NCBI GenBank assembly: GCA_026225945.1
Contig: JAMJFZ010002500.1
Coordinates: forward strand, 1,240,001-1,304,000
DNA length: 64,000 bases
Source: Cricetomys ansorgei
Taxonomy: Eukaryota > Chordata > Mammalia > Rodentia > Nesomyidae
Reading direction: 5' to 3'
Shown: positions 11,151 to 24,667 of the stretch, in pieces
Numbering within the stretch: position 1 is the stretch's first letter
Layout of the letters: the number at the start of each line of letters is the position of its first letter
Notes under the pieces: generated by a model
What the model saw: only the letters and a program-made list of their open reading frames with translations
Database searches by the model: none
What the model was told of the DNA's origin: nothing
Translations under genes and position numbers: made by a program

Positions 11151-11999
11151 ATTGGAACTGAAATAAACAAAGAGCGAGCCAGGAATGGACCACCTCCCAT
11201 CGGTGTTGATGGGAGACTGCTGGGGTTGAGAACTGAGAGAACACCCTTGGGTTTAGCAAGTGGGAGGTTGGGTTGAACCTTGTAGAAAATCTCCCCTTGC
11301 CTTCCCTGTTGCCCAACACAGCTGGGCTGTGCAGCTCCAACAGAATGTTTCTAAATTTGTGTAGGTGCTTCCTCAAAGCCAAACTTCTGCTCTCTAGAGG
11401 TGGTTGCTACGATTACTTGAATCCCTAGTGTTATTGAACCATCTGATTTTGACGATGTATGATCTGTTTAATTTGCAATTACCTGTAGTTCAATTTAATA
11501 GAAAAAGGAGTGGGTTGAGTGTTAGTAGAGGTTGTTGAGAGTCTGTGAGGGCAGCCTGCCAGACTAGAGAGCCCTGCCCCCTGGTGGCCAGCACTTAAAT
11601 CTGCAGAACAGGAGAATGGCAGGTCACCGTTAAGCTTGAAGTTGGTGGTTTTGTAGTTCTTTCTCTGTACCCTTCTGCTAGACCCTTCTACTCAGCCAAG
11701 ATGGGTGGCAGTGATTTTTTTCCTTATAGAGGGTTTATCTGATACATAAATGAGTTTGAATACCTTAATCAATAGCATTAGATAGAAGTTGGATTAGAAT
11801 CCCTTTATGGAGTCTTAAGATTAGGCTGTGACTGATTTAAGATTTAGGGCAGAGGTGACACACAAGGGAGAGATCCTGAACAGATATGTTGTTTATCATC
11901 CAGTTTCTCTCTAACTCAGCCTAGCCTTCAGCTCTCCCCTAGGATCCTTGGGAACTTTCTCAGGATCTCACATCCTATTGATAGAGACTACAGGCCACA
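11151..11999. other. Intronic DNA with one CTCF-like motif
   Basis: No gene or repeat is recognised, apart from the CTCF-like site listed separately at 11573-11589. Confidence 0.4.
11573..11589 (-). promoter_or_regulatory. CTCF-like motif
   Basis: The plus strand reads CCTGCCCCCTGGTGGCC. Its core GCCCCCTGGTGG fits the reverse CTCF consensus at every constrained position. It lies outside any recognised repeat. Occupancy is not shown by sequence alone. Confidence 0.5.
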
Positions 12000-12155
12000 G
12001 CTGCAGCTTAGTTGGTGCATGAAGCCCTGGCTTCAGCCCCCAAACACTGCATAAACTGGGTGTGGTGCTGCACAACTGTAACCCTGGCAAGAGTCATCCT
12101 TAGCTACATGGTGAGTTCAGGACAACTTGGACTACTTAAGATCCTCTGCAGGGGT
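12000..12155 (+). mobile_element. B4 SINE (ID head plus B1 tail)
   Basis: An ID-like first part (CAGCTTAGTTGGTGCATGAA, CCCTGGCTTCAGCCCCCAA) is followed by a B1-like part (ACTGGGTGTGGTGCTGCACA, GTAACCCTGG). This composite order is that of B4. Confidence 0.8.
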
Positions 12156-13477
12156 GTGGTACAGGGAATGGAGTTATTCCTACCCATTGTTTCCCGCTAA
12201 ATCACATTATTACTTGAATTTTACGGCTTTTCCGTTAAGGTGAAGGAGGATGAGTTAACATCTCTAAGCAAATGTTCTGAGGTGAAGACACAGAGGGTTT
12301 GGAGGCTCTCTGGACCACCGGAGCTGAGGCTAATGAGGATGCAGTGGTACAGCTCTGTCCTCGGTTGAACTCCACTTGGTGCCAAGTCCTCACAAAGGAC
12401 CAGTTTCCAGCAGAGCTCAGGATGTGCAGTCATGTAGACCCAGACAACAGCTAAGAGCAGATACCATGGCAGGACCACAACTTGGGGAGGGAGGTGTAGG
12501 TGATGTGGGAGGCTGAGAGGCAGGCACACAAGGAGGCAATGTGCCACAGAGTCATCCTCCCTGAGCCAGGGGCAGGGGGTTTTCTGCGATGCCACCCTGT
12601 GGCGTTCTCTGCAGGAACATGGTTCCCTCCCTGGTAAGGGTCAGAAGGCATTGTCTGGGGGACAAGCTGGAGGAAGGGCCAGTGGTCCTGACCAACCCAC
12701 ACTGACAGGCAGTGGTGGTGTCTAAACACTGGAGAACATCTGACATGGCCCCATTTTTTTTTTGTCTCTCCCATTCTTGACTGGAAAGCTCAGAGGGGAT
12801 TCAAGAGGGCCAAAGAGAGGTCACAGGCTCCCAGGAAATGCTTTGAAGGCTTTTTATCCTTCCTTCTGATCAAACTATGAGAACTTTCCAAACGTTGACA
12901 CAAGGGAAGAAAAGCCTATTCTTCCCTGGGCCAGGGCCTTGGTGTCAGGCTGGGGCTAGAGGATGTGAGGGCCAGAGGGAAGGAGGCTCGAGGGTGGCAG
13001 ACAGAGGCAGAGGAGACTGGGAAGGCAGGCCCTGGGCACAGACACTGCCCCCTCCCCTCACCTCGAGGTTTGTGTGCATCTGGCTCCATTTCTATTTGTT
13101 TATTTCCACTGAGGAGAGGAGAGGAGAGGAAAGGAGAGAGATTGATGAATAACAACCTTAAGCTTTAAAAGAACCCACATCCAGAGTCCATTCTTCTGAC
13201 CTCGAGGGCTTACATAATCCCCAGAGCTTTTCTTATTGCCCTTCCTCTTATACCCCTCTCTTTTCTCTTTCCTTCCTCTCTTTCACTAAGAACACTTGGA
13301 AGCCGAGAAATGCTTCTTTTCAGACGCAGCCACTCTTCCAGGAGGCCTCTAAGATCACTGTTTAAGTGGCATTTGGCATTCAAAGAAAGAGATGATACGG
13401 GTGGTGAGAGGAGGCTGAGTAGCTGCTTCCTTTCTCCAGTGGGAGGAATGGGACCAGACCAGGTTAGCCGTGCGGAT
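12156..13477. other. Intronic DNA, nothing recognised
   Basis: Unique-looking sequence with a short (GGAGA)n run at about 13112-13140. Minus-strand open frames of 107 and 124 codons at 12221-12774 overlap each other and have no recognisable features. Confidence 0.4.
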
Positions 13478-13592
13478 TTTCTGTTTGTTTTTGAGATGGG
13501 TTCCTTCTTTACAGCCCGGGCTGGCCTCAAATTCATCATCCTCCTGCCTCAGCGTCTGGAATGCTGAGACGACAGGATGTGCCCCCACCCTA
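13478..13592 (-). mobile_element. B1 SINE, antisense
   Basis: TTTTTGAGATGGGTTCCTTC, CGGGCTGGCCTCAAATTC and CCTCCTGCCTCAGCGTCTGGA are a reversed B1 with a worn T tract. Confidence 0.8.
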
Positions 13593-14214
13593 CCAGATGA
13601 GGAGTTTTAAAGCAGGAAGTGGCCTTCCCCTTCTAGCACAGCACCTCCAACTGACCCAGCAGTGTCTTCTGAACAGCAGGGGACAGGAGCACGTCCACAG
13701 CTGAGGCACAGGTGCCATGCAGTGGGCATCCTTGAGAGCTGTTTTGGGCCCAAGCAATGCAAATGGTTCATTTTATTCCACTGTGCTTTGCTTCTATAAC
13801 ATTAAAATATTATTTTCCTAAGATCCTTATAGTCGATATCCACAAGCACATGTAAGGTGAATTCTGTGGCTCTCAGTGTCTCAGGGTGCATACTTGTGTG
13901 TACTACAGTTGGGGCAGTGAGGATTTCGTAAGTCTCCTTCTTCCACAGTGAAAGACATGGAGGGCTAGAGGGTTAAGAGCTTGTCCAAGTTCACAGAGTG
14001 TCTTTGGCAGAGTTAAGGCCTGCACTTAATCTCCAGCTTCCTGGTCCAGTGCATTTTCCCAGCAGACAGAACTGTGCCCTGCTCTCAGGCTGGACCAAAC
14101 TCATCCTTGTGTCAGACTGTCTCACCTCATCTCCAGGACACGATGCATGAACACGTCTAGGTCATTTATTTAAAGTGTCTGGAGATGACTTGCCCTTGGA
14201 TTCTGTCAGCAGGC
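13593..14214. other. Intronic DNA with a MIR remnant
   Basis: Apart from a MIR-like stretch at about 13930-14060 on the minus strand (GGTTAAGAGCTTGTCCAAGTT, CACAGAGTG, GGCAGAGTTAAGGCCTGC), nothing is recognised. Confidence 0.5.
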
Positions 14215-14450
14215 TTGCATTAGTTACATATCTTGTCGCTGTGACCAAACAGAAGGCAAGAAGCAACTTAGTGGAAAGGATGCTTATTTTGGCTCTAGTT
14301 TAAGAGGGAATAGAACCCATCATGTCAGGAAGGCACAGTGCTGGGAGTCACATTGCATCCATAGTCTGGAAACAGAGAAAGCCAGCTGAGTACCAGTATC
14401 ACCTCTCTTTCCTGTGCTCTCAGAACTTAAATAAAAAAGGATGGTTTCTT
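14215..14450 (-). mobile_element. Rodent interspersed repeat, probable LTR end, antisense
   Basis: The reverse complement ends AAGTTGCTTCTTGCCTTCTG, then TTGGTCACAGCGACAAGAT and GTAACTAATGC. This resembles the 3' ends of the repeats at 48425-48832 and 62388-62768. Class is uncertain; MaLR-like or another rodent medium-reiterated repeat. Confidence 0.55.
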
Positions 14451-14875
14451 ATTCTCTGTCTCTGACGTTCCCAGTGCTGTATACACCTGTTCCCACTATG
14501 GTCCTCCCATTGGATATTTCGGTTCTTCCTACAAAACCCTAGTCAAATTTTGCCCATCCTTTAGACCCAAAGTTACCTTTCTCTTTGTATCCTTCTCTGA
14601 AAGAGACACTTGGGTACGGCAGGAAAAGCTCAATTCCTGGTAGCTATCCATGTTTCCTGGTCCGAATGGCAACAATAACAGTTGTATGTGGTGATTTGAA
14701 AATCATAATTAGCTAACAATTAAAAATATACCTACCATACAATGGATGCTTAATATTAGTTCTCTCTCAACTCTCACCCCTTGAGCTGGATGTCAGCTTT
14801 CCCTTCACAAACACTGATCTGCACATCACTGGTTCCTCCCTGTTTTATGGTTGATTCCTGTGTTAGGCTCTAACG

Positions 14876-15098
14876 CAGTGCTTCTCAACCGTCCTAACGC
14901 TGCAACCCTTGAATACAATTCCTCTTGTTGTGGTGACCCCAGCCATAAAATTGTTTTTGTTGTTACTTCAAAACTGTAATTTTGCTAAGGTTATGAATTG
15001 TGATGTAAATATCTGATCTGCAAATGGTCTTAGGCGACTCCTGTGAAAGGGTCATCCAACTTCCAAAGAGGTCTGGACTCACAGGTTGGGAACCACTG
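14876..15098 (+). mobile_element. hAT-Charlie MITE (URR1-like), copy 1
   Basis: Ends CAGTGCTTCTCAACC and GGTTGGGAACCACTG form terminal inverted repeats. The interior includes TTGTTGTGGTGACCCCAGCC and CTGTGAAAGGGTCATC. Flanking octamers CTCTAACG and CCCTAGGG match at 5 of 8 positions and both resemble the nTCTAGAn target of hAT-Charlie elements. Two related copies lie near 57 and 58 kb. Confidence 0.85.
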
Positions 15099-15264
15099 CC
15101 CTAGGGAAATTAATTTACATCTGCTTCATCTCCATAATCCCAGTGGCTTGTGTAGACTCTGGTACCTAGGAGATACCAAAAAGAAATTTATTATACAAGT
15201 TCATGAAAACAAAACTCACATCGCATGTGGTGAGCAACACCATTACAGATGGAAAGACTTGTTT

Positions 15265-15280
15265 CCCCCCCCCCCCCCCC
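15265..15280. repeat. Poly-C tract
   Basis: Sixteen consecutive C residues; the opposite strand is poly-G. Length is likely polymorphic and sequencing here is error-prone. Confidence 0.9.
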
Positions 15281-15611
15281 GCTCATATTTATTAGTGATT
15301 CTAATTATTTATCTGAGGTTTCAATGTTTATAAGGGAAAGAAAATCACAGGGAAAAATCAAAAGAAGACACGAGATGGGAGAAGGAAAAGGTCCCCAAGG
15401 CCCCAGGTCAGAGTCGATTTCCATGCATTCTGCAGAGAGCACGAGGTTCCACGTTTCCTCAGCTCCACAGTGATGGCAGCATCCCCTCCTTCTCCTAGAC
15501 TGACCTCTGCAGGCAGAAAGGGTTGTGCCCTCTTCTGTTCATTAATTCACTTACAAAACACTTCCTGATCATTCTCTGTGCATCACGTAATTGTTAGCTC
15601 TGCCAGTCAGC

Positions 15612-16018
15612 TTTGTGTTTCTGGGACTAAACACCTAAGAAAAACAAAGGAGGAAATATTTGAGTTGTAGTCTGAGCTACTTCAGTCTGTGTGGTAACCT
15701 CTGTTGCTCTTAGGCCTGCGACATGACAGAAGCATCATGGCAGGAGGGTATGGAGGAGACAACTGCTCACCTCTGGGAAACAAGCACAGAAGAAGGTTTG
15801 GGGGACAAGATATATCCCTTCAGGTTATGCCCCCAGTGATCTACTTCAAACTAGGCTCCACCTCCTGACTGCCAGTTAATCCACTGATGAGTTAGAACTC
15901 TCATGATCCAATCACTCACGTCAAGTCTCTACCTCTGAATACTGCTGTATTGGGGATCAAGGCCTACATTACATGAGTTTCCTGGGGAGAATATTTGATA
16001 TCTAAATCATAAAGCTCA
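15612..16018 (-). mobile_element. MaLR-type LTR (ERVL-MaLR), antisense
   Basis: The order CATGGCAGGAGGGTATGGAG, CCAGTGATCTACTTCAAACT, AGGCTCCACCTCCTGACTG, TTAATCCACTGATGAG, CTCATGATCCAATCACTC, CCTCTGAATACTGCTGTATT and ATGAGTTTCCTGGGGAGA is a well-known MaLR LTR read in reverse. A second copy in sense orientation lies near 42.3 kb. Confidence 0.75.
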
Positions 16019-16424
16019 AGTAATCAAGATTTAGTAGACCTAGGTGTTCCCCTCAATAAACCTGCTTTTACTCAATAGATGCGTATACATGGAAACACAG
16101 GAATGGGCTGTGGTTTTCAGGAAAGCCTTTATGGGACAGGGGTCATTTGAACTAGAGTAGTCTGGAAGACAGAAGAAGGGTGGGAGGCCGTGAGAAAGCC
16201 TGTATGAACAAGCAGGGCTTCAACAGCAAGGCATTTGTTTTCTTGGATGTGCACGGGAGAGGAGGAGTGAGAAACAAGGCCAGGAAGGTGGGGTAGAAGC
16301 AGATCACATAACGCCTTAGGTGCTAGACTGAGTCTGGCCTCTCTTTGGTGTACAATGAATGCTTTCTTTGAGCTGGGAAAGAACCGGGCCAGATATATTT
16401 GATGAGAAGGGTGGCCGTGGGTCA

Positions 16425-16515
16425 GAGGACCTGAGCGCCGAGTGCAGTTCCATGGTTTAGGGAGTCATACCGTCTTGCTGAGCCTCAGTTTCCTCACTCA
16501 TAAAATAAGGACTAT
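16425..16515 (+). mobile_element. MIR SINE fragment
   Basis: GAGCCTCAGTTTCCTCACTC followed by ATAAAATAAGGACTATGAT is the MIR centre. An ID element directly follows. Confidence 0.75.
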
Positions 16516-16517
16516 GA

Positions 16518-16603
16518 TTTTTTTTTCAGTGCTTGAGATCAAACCTGGAGCCTTGGTCATGCTAGGCAAGCGCTTTACCTCTGAGCTGTCTGTATCCTCG
16601 GCC
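16518..16603 (-). mobile_element. ID-type SINE, antisense
   Basis: A T run, then AGTGCTTGAGATCAAACCTG, CATGCTAGGCAAGCGCTTTA and CCTCTGAGCTG: the ID/B4 head in reverse. Confidence 0.8.
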
Positions 16604-17189
16604 TGAGGACTCTGATCTTACCCTCTCTGAGGAACGCCACAAGAATGAAGTGTGTGCGCTGGGAAATGCCAGATCTGTGTTCATCAATTCACGGCTGCAA
16701 GTGTAATTGAGAGCAACGCAGAGGCCACGTAGGACGAGTCTGATTACAGGAAAAATGGATTTAGGAGACAAAGAGTAGGTGATGCAGTGACTCAGTTATT
16801 CGGCATCGAGGCCCCGAAGGAAGACGATGGGACGAAGGGGAGGAAGCACAGGGAGCACAGCCACAAAACAGAACAGTACGTGGCTAGCTGAGGAGGAAGG
16901 GGCTTTGAAGTGGTTCTAGGACTTTGAGTGTGCAATTTAGGGGCAGGTTGGAGAAGGTGAGAAACTGTCTACATTTGGAAAGGAATGAGTTTAGTATTCA
17001 CATCCCAAAGCTCCTTTCTGTTGGGTTGCTTTTGCTGCAGAAAAAGCTCTTTCTTTGGGGTTGAAAGAACTTTCCTCTCACGTCTCAGGAAAGCCCTTCT
17101 ACCTGCTGTCTCTGCCGTGGAGTGTGAAGCATCCTTTCTAGCCACCTAAAGTAGCATAATAAACTTTAGTGCTAACTAATCAACCTAAT
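16604..17189. other. Intronic DNA, nothing recognised
   Basis: No repeat or coding signal identified. Confidence 0.4.
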
Positions 17190-17405
17190 TAATTTTTTGA
17201 GATAGGGTCTCATGTAGCCCAGGCTGGCCTTAGACTTGCTATGTAGCCAAGGATAACCTTGAACCTCTCATTCTCCTGTCTCAACGTCCTGAGCATGGGG
17301 ATTATGGCTATGCCACCACTCCTGGTTTATGCAATGTTAGGGATCAAGACCAGAGCCTCATGCATGCTATGCAAGCCCTCTGCTAATTTAACTTCCTTCC
17401 CAGCC
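17190..17405 (-). mobile_element. B4 SINE, antisense
   Basis: A reversed B1-like part (TTTTTTGAGATAGGGTCTCA, GTAGCCCAGGCTGGCCTTAG) is followed by a reversed ID-like part (GGGATCAAGACCAGAGCCTC, ATGCATGCTATGCAAGCCCT). Confidence 0.85.
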
Positions 17406-18102
17406 TCCCATCTGCAGCAGCTTAAAAGACCCACTCTTTTATCATGCTCCTGAAAAAAAAAAAATCAGCTGACCCATACAAGGGCTGGCATTGAGGTCTC
17501 TGAGTGATTTTCCTCCACCTTTTGAAAAGATCTGCAAGCATCTGCAGCATTAGTCATGCATGAATGGACTTGGGTCTCTTTCTTCCCTGTCATGGCTCCT
17601 CCTGAAGGTCTCCAAGAACTTATCTCCTGTGAGGTGCAGCCGCAGCAGCAGCCTCACTCAGACCTGTGCAGACCGTGCCTTCTGTCATCTCTCCCTCAGT
17701 CTTAAAAACTGAACTTGATTCTGGTGAAACAGATGCAAGCGCAGTCCATGGCCTTCAATTAAGAGCTCACAGATGGCAAACAATGGCAAATAAACATTTC
17801 AAAGCACTACGGTTTACGAAGCGGAACACAGCAGGAGCATGCGTAGAAAACTCATGTCGGAGTGAGACGGGGGAGGCACAGAGAAATACTGTTTCTCTGA
17901 GGGTGAGGAAGGCTTCCAAAGGCATCACCAACACTTGGTCCAGGCTTTGTAAGATAGGCAAGAGGTCACCTGACAGCCAGAGAGTAGAACAGTACGAAAG
18001 CAGATCCAAAAGTAGAAAGAATCAGACAATGGGGTTTTCTGTAGAGCTGATGTCTAAGGATGTGTGGAAGACTTCAAGGGTACAGCCAACAACAAGTACA
18101 AG
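17406..18102. other. Intronic DNA, nothing recognised
   Basis: A 146-codon plus-strand frame (17666-18106) runs into the next SINE and has no recognisable domain. It is treated as chance. Confidence 0.4.
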
Positions 18103-18237
18103 CTAGGTGCAGTGGCGCACGCCTTTAGTCCCAGCACTTGGGAGGCAGAGGCAGGTGGATCTCTTCAAGGCTAGCCTGGTCTACAGAGCTAGTTCCAGGA
18201 CATCCAGGGCTAATTAGGGAAATCCTGTCTTAAGAAA
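18103..18237 (+). mobile_element. B1 SINE
   Basis: AGGTGCAGTGGCGCACGCCT, CCCAGCACTTGGGAGGCAGA and AGCCTGGTCTACAGAG are near consensus. The tail runs straight into a purine microsatellite. Confidence 0.92.
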
Positions 18238-18332
18238 CAAGGAGGAGAAGGAGGGGAAGGAGGAGAAGGAGAAAGAGAAGAAGGAGAAGGGGAAGGGAAA
18301 TAGGAAGGAGGAGGAGAGGGAGAAGGAGAGAC
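18238..18332. repeat. Polypurine (GGAGAA)n-type tract
   Basis: About 95 bases of almost pure G and A on the plus strand, with GGAGAAGG and GGAGGA units, growing out of the B1 tail. Homopurine tracts of this length can form triplex (H) DNA. Confidence 0.9.
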
Positions 18333-20099
18333 TAAATGATGGAGGACCTTGAATGCTATACCTAAGTCTTGCAGTTTATCCTAAGAACAGTGGAGGACCT
18401 TGGACAGTTTTAATCACAAGACCTACGTCTTGTCTCATGAGCAATCACGTACTTGAGAAAGGCTTTGATAAATCTATTCGTTCTGAAGCTTAAGTGACTG
18501 GCATGAAACCCAGCTCTAAGGGGAGCTGACTGTGTGAGACAGATGACAGGCACAGTGTTTGCGGGAGGACTGAACGTCACTGTCCTTATGACTGACGTTT
18601 GCTTTAGAGAAAGAACTAGCTCACTTCTTAGAGGAGAAAGACAGCAGATCACCCACCGGTTCTGTCTCACTGCTCAGGCTGCTGTTTAGCATGCCAACCT
18701 CTGTGCAAGGCTGGGACTGTTTTGGAGAAATTGCACCCTCTAGAGGTAAAAGGATGTGTTTTTTTGGTAGAGCAGCAACAAACCATTTCCAGAACTTTGG
18801 CTGGCTTCCTTTCCCCAGAGGTCTGGCCAGCTTGGGGGTGGAGTGTGCTGATTGTTTATCAGTTTCTGAGTCTGGCCACCCCTGAGAACAAAGCGGCCTG
18901 GCTGTAGGAGGTGGCATAACAGCTGGAAACTTGGGATCACAGCTGGAGGTGGCAGATACAAGGGCTGGCAACAGTAGACACAACAGCTGGAGGCGGCAAA
19001 CACAACAAAGAAGCTAGCTAGTAGCCAAAATCTCTAGGGACTATGGCTTTAAATGCTGGGCTCTCAAAACTCCAGGCTCTGTCTTCTCTGTTTCAGTTAG
19101 CTGAGTTAGCTCAGGGGAACTCCTCAGTACAGGGTACCACGAGTTTGGGACCAGGAGCTAGAAGCTGGTTTGGCTTCCCATTCTACCACTGATTTGCTTG
19201 GAGTGATTTTCTCAGAGCTGTAGTTTCTAATGATATCTTTCCTATCTACCAAATAGTATGAGGATCAAATTGCATATTTTATAAAGTAATAATCATAGGC
19301 TATTATTTTGAGAATGATAAGCTAGGATTTGAGAGCCTCTGTTCTTCCTGTGTGTAGACCTCCTCTTACCACAAAGCTAGGACTTAGATGAGAGATCATT
19401 GAATGAGACCACAGAGAGTTCAGGGAACGAGGTGGGGAGGGGGCAATAGGCACCCTGATGCCCCGGAGGTGTCGTTGGAAGCTTAATCTTTCAGTATCCA
19501 TACAGAGCTTTCACGTGTCTTCAGGCCCTCTGAAAATACTGAACACCCAGGGAGGGACAGCATGCTCTTCACCTTCCTAGGGACTCTTTACATCGGGATA
19601 ATCCTGACTGTGCAGTGTTCTTTTTCAATATCACTCTGGAGTCTCTCTCCCTATAGTTTGAAATCATTGGTCCTGTTTGTTCTCGGAGCTCAGAAAACTA
19701 ATCTGAACCTCCATTCATGTGACAGACCTTCAAGCCAAATATTTTGTACACATCTGTTCTTTCTCTTGGACCATCTCTTCTTCTGACAAAATCCATCCGT
19801 TTCCTTTAGCCATTTCCCATGTGATCAGGCCCTGCATTTTTTCATATCTGGATTGCTGCTTGAGATGGAATACTGAACATGTGGAATGAACTGAGCAGAG
19901 TGGAATCAATTACCTCCTTATTCTAGAGACTTAATTCAACCAGACTAGCTTAAGATTGTATTGCTTTTTGGCAGCCAAAATACCTGAATAACTCATACTG
20001 GATTTTTTTTTTTTTTTTGCTAAAATTTCTCTTTTTTCTCCACAGTAATGTGACTAAACTACATCTTCGTAATCTTGAACTTTCTCAGATAGTTTCTGG
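18333..20099. other. Intronic DNA with one MIR
   Basis: No exon recognised. An imperfect internal repetition of ACAACAGCTGGAGGCGGC-like words occurs at 18915-19005. The 3' half is AT-rich. Confidence 0.4.
19140..19300 (+). mobile_element. MIR SINE, diverged
   Basis: CATTCTACCACTGATTTGCTT, TTCTCAGAGCTGTAGTTTC and TATGAGGATCAAATTGCATA follow MIR order. Confidence 0.6.
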
Positions 20100-20680
20100 G
20101 CCCAAGCGCATAATTGTACATTTATCCTTTTTGTTAGATTTGGCTCAATCATCTGGTTCTTTTTAGATCCCAACTCTGCCCAGGTTTGTGTCATCCACAG
20201 AACCGATGGCCACAGTGTTCTCTAGTTTTAAATAAAATTAGTGTTAAGAGCATTGACTAGGGCAAGATCAAGGATAAATCTCTCTGCCTCATCAATAGAA
20301 AATGAATTCTAGGCTATTAGGGTCTACTTACCAGCATCATGGAATTTTTAAAACATCTAATTACATTACTTTTCTGTTCATTTTTCTCTATTTTATCCCC
20401 AAAGGCATAATGATAGATTTTGTCAAAAAACTTGCTGAAATTTTAGTTAGTTACACATTATCTATATTTTGCTGGTGTTTCAACTTAGTAACCTCATCAC
20501 AGAAGGAAATTAGGTTATTTTGATTTGACTTGTTCTTAGTTAACCCACACTGAGTCTTCCTGACAACTTCCCTTTTTCTTTTTCCAACTAGTTACACCTG
20601 ATCTTAGTATTTTATTTGAGAATCTTTCCTACGATAAGTATCACCCATTTGTCTATAGCTGATAGAATATATTTCATTTT
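20100..20680 (-). mobile_element. Ancient L3/CR1 LINE, reverse-transcriptase fossil
   Basis: The plus-strand text (GTTTGTGTCATCCACAGAAC, GGGCAAGATCAAGGATAAAT, TTGTCAAAAAACTTGCTGAA, CACTGAGTCTTCCTGACAA) matches the L3/CR1 pattern as I remember it. Read on the minus strand, 20415-20450 translates around an in-frame stop to NFSKFFDKI. That is recognisably reverse-transcriptase motif A, usually DFSKAFDKV. It is a decayed, non-functional copy. Confidence 0.7.
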
Positions 20681-21816
20681 TAGTTTTGAAAGTTAAAATT
20701 ATATCTCTCATCTCTAATGGTGCACTTTCTTTGTTCCCCAACAGTCCTGGAAATATTATGTAAAGATTTCACATTTTTCACATTTGAGGTCCAACATTCT
20801 TATGTGCAGACTCTACAATGGTACACATACACGGACTGTGGTAGGTGGCGGCACTTATTAGCACTTCTGAGTATTGTGCAGGGCTTTATTTAAGTTTTAA
20901 ATAGGAATCATTCAAAGCTATAGAGTTTTGTTTTTGCTTCAAAGGAACCAGGGCCACAGGGCAGTGAAGAACACTGGGGTCTGGCTGAGTAGCAGTCTTC
21001 CGTGGATAAACATTTCAGATGCTCTCCAGGCTGGTAAAATGGGCAGCTGGCTGCTTCTGAATGTCCTCAGGACCCTGATCCGTTGGTGATCTCCAACTCA
21101 GTGCCTATGTGGATAGGAGTATATGGACAGACCCACATAGCTCAGGCTCTTCCAGAGGCCAAGCAATGGGGGAGTATGATAAAGAACAGCGAAGCAACAC
21201 AGAGGTTCAGACATATGGGCGGGGAATGCAACGGGCTACTCTGATTGCCAGGGAGCCCCAATCCCAGAAACTATCTTAATCCTTCCCGGGAGCTCCAGAT
21301 GTCAGCCTCAGAGTCTGGTGTTTAAAGTTTTCTCTACTGGAAAAGTACAAAGTTGCTGTTTGGGCAGGGATGTCAGACACCTTGTATTAAGTGAATTGCC
21401 TCCTATTTCAGTGCCTTGTCCCACTTTCTACTCTCAGGAGGAATAGCAATCTTGAATTTGCGCCCATGCAGACATAGCCACTGACTAACATGGAATCCGC
21501 CTTCACGTCGCTACAATCTGGCATTGCTGCCAGTCGTGGGAGATGTTTCAGAGCTGGCTGGAAGCTTCAGCCTGTTACTTCCTTTGTGCCATTGCTTTTG
21601 CTCAAATCTGGTCTGTGTTCTTCCTACACCAGCCTAGACCCCGACAGAGACGTAACTTCTCCCAGATAATGCAAGGAAATGGTGATGATAATGGCAGGAA
21701 GTGAAGGCGACTGTGTGATTGGAGGGTAGAAGAATGGTGCCTTCTGCTATTTTCTCACCATGAGTGTTAGCTTGGGGCTAGGAGAGATAATAATTGAGAA
21801 ATTAAAGGTATTTATG
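20681..21816. other. Intronic DNA, nothing recognised
   Basis: No repeat family or coding signal identified by eye. Confidence 0.4.
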
Positions 21817-21965
21817 CTTTTTTTTTTCTCCGAGACAGCATTTCTCTGTTGTAACTCTGGCCGTACTGGAACTCACTCTGTAGACCAGGCTGCCCTTGAA
21901 CTCACAGAGTTCCACTGTCCTCTGCCTCCCAAGTGCTGGGAGGTGTGCACCACCACTGCCTGGTG
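21817..21965 (-). mobile_element. B1 SINE, antisense
   Basis: T tract, CTCTGTTGTAACTCTGGCCG, GAACTCACTCTGTAGACCAG and CTGCCTCCCAAGTGCTGGGA: a reversed B1. Confidence 0.92.
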
Positions 21966-22387
21966 TATTTGAGCATCTTACGCAGGACTGTTCTAGAAAG
22001 ATTTCAGTGGAATAGGCTTTCTTGCCTTGATATTCATTGGGGTGAGGAGAGAGTGTTTCATTTTAAATTAGATAATTCTACAGGAATGGTGTGTGTATGT
22101 GTGTTCAATGGAGATCCATAGAGCTCTGATTCCTCTCGTCCCTACTTTCAGGGACTTGTGCACTTCTTACCCTTTCTTCTCTGTCTCACCTCTTCCCAAA
22201 ATGACAAACTTCATTACCCCATATCGTGATTATTTGTTAAATTCGCATGTGTCTGCTTCATTAAGCTGCCAGTTCTTAGCAAGGGTGATGTCATTCTCAT
22301 CTCTGATTTATCAGCGTCTTATGCTGTGGCTAGCATTTAACAAGTGCTCTACAAATATTTGCTAAGATAAATGGCATCAAAATGAAG

Positions 22388-23809
<1,422 letters not shown>

Positions 23810-24667
23810 TGTCCTATTCTCTCCTCCCAGCTCTCTGGCCTTTTCCTCTTTTAGTGCCTTGGGAAAAGGATACTGTCTGGGTTCCCTGGAGAGCCCAGAA
23901 GCACCCATCCCTTACTTCCCTCTTCCTTAACCGGGTGGCCTGTCAGTAGTCCAGGCCAACTGGAGTCTACATTTCCCTCTCACTGCACCCCCCACACCTT
24001 CCTCTACTACTACACCAATGTACATGACTCTTAAGCCAGATTGGGGGAAGGAGAGGGAAGATTAGGCTGAAGTGGCTTGAAAGGCCTCAGCCATGCTTGG
24101 AGATTCACACAAGGAGAACCATGTGATTGGATGGATAGACTCCCCCCCAACCACCCACTACTTAGACAGTTGATGACTTGAGACTGGAGCTCCTTCCATC
24201 TCTGTTTCCATCGAGGAAGTTCCCTAAGGCAAGACTCTCTCAGAGAGTCACTCTATGGTCTATGCCCTCAGAAATACAGAAAGCTGAAATCAGTTTTCCA
24301 TGGGATCTCTACCAGGATCTCGCCCCTGGGTTTGTCACGGTGTATTTAGTTTCAGCTGGTAACTCCTGACATAACCTAGATTCTTGGCATCACTGGATTT
24401 CCCCTTTGCAGCTCTCACGTGGAGCGCCTCAGGATGCCCAGTTCTCTCACAGCCTGTCCCTACAGAGCTGGGGCTGACCCGAGAAACACGAACAGTCTCC
24501 GCCCCTCCCATACCCATCTTGGGTGCTGAACATTTAATTTTGGAACTATTGTCTAGTACTCTGGGCCTGTCCTCTGGGCAGCCTTGTCATGGAAAGACTT
24601 GTCTTACTGTGTCCCGTGAATGGAAAGACCTTATTCAGTGCGTGTGCTCGCTCTCATTTTCTTTATT

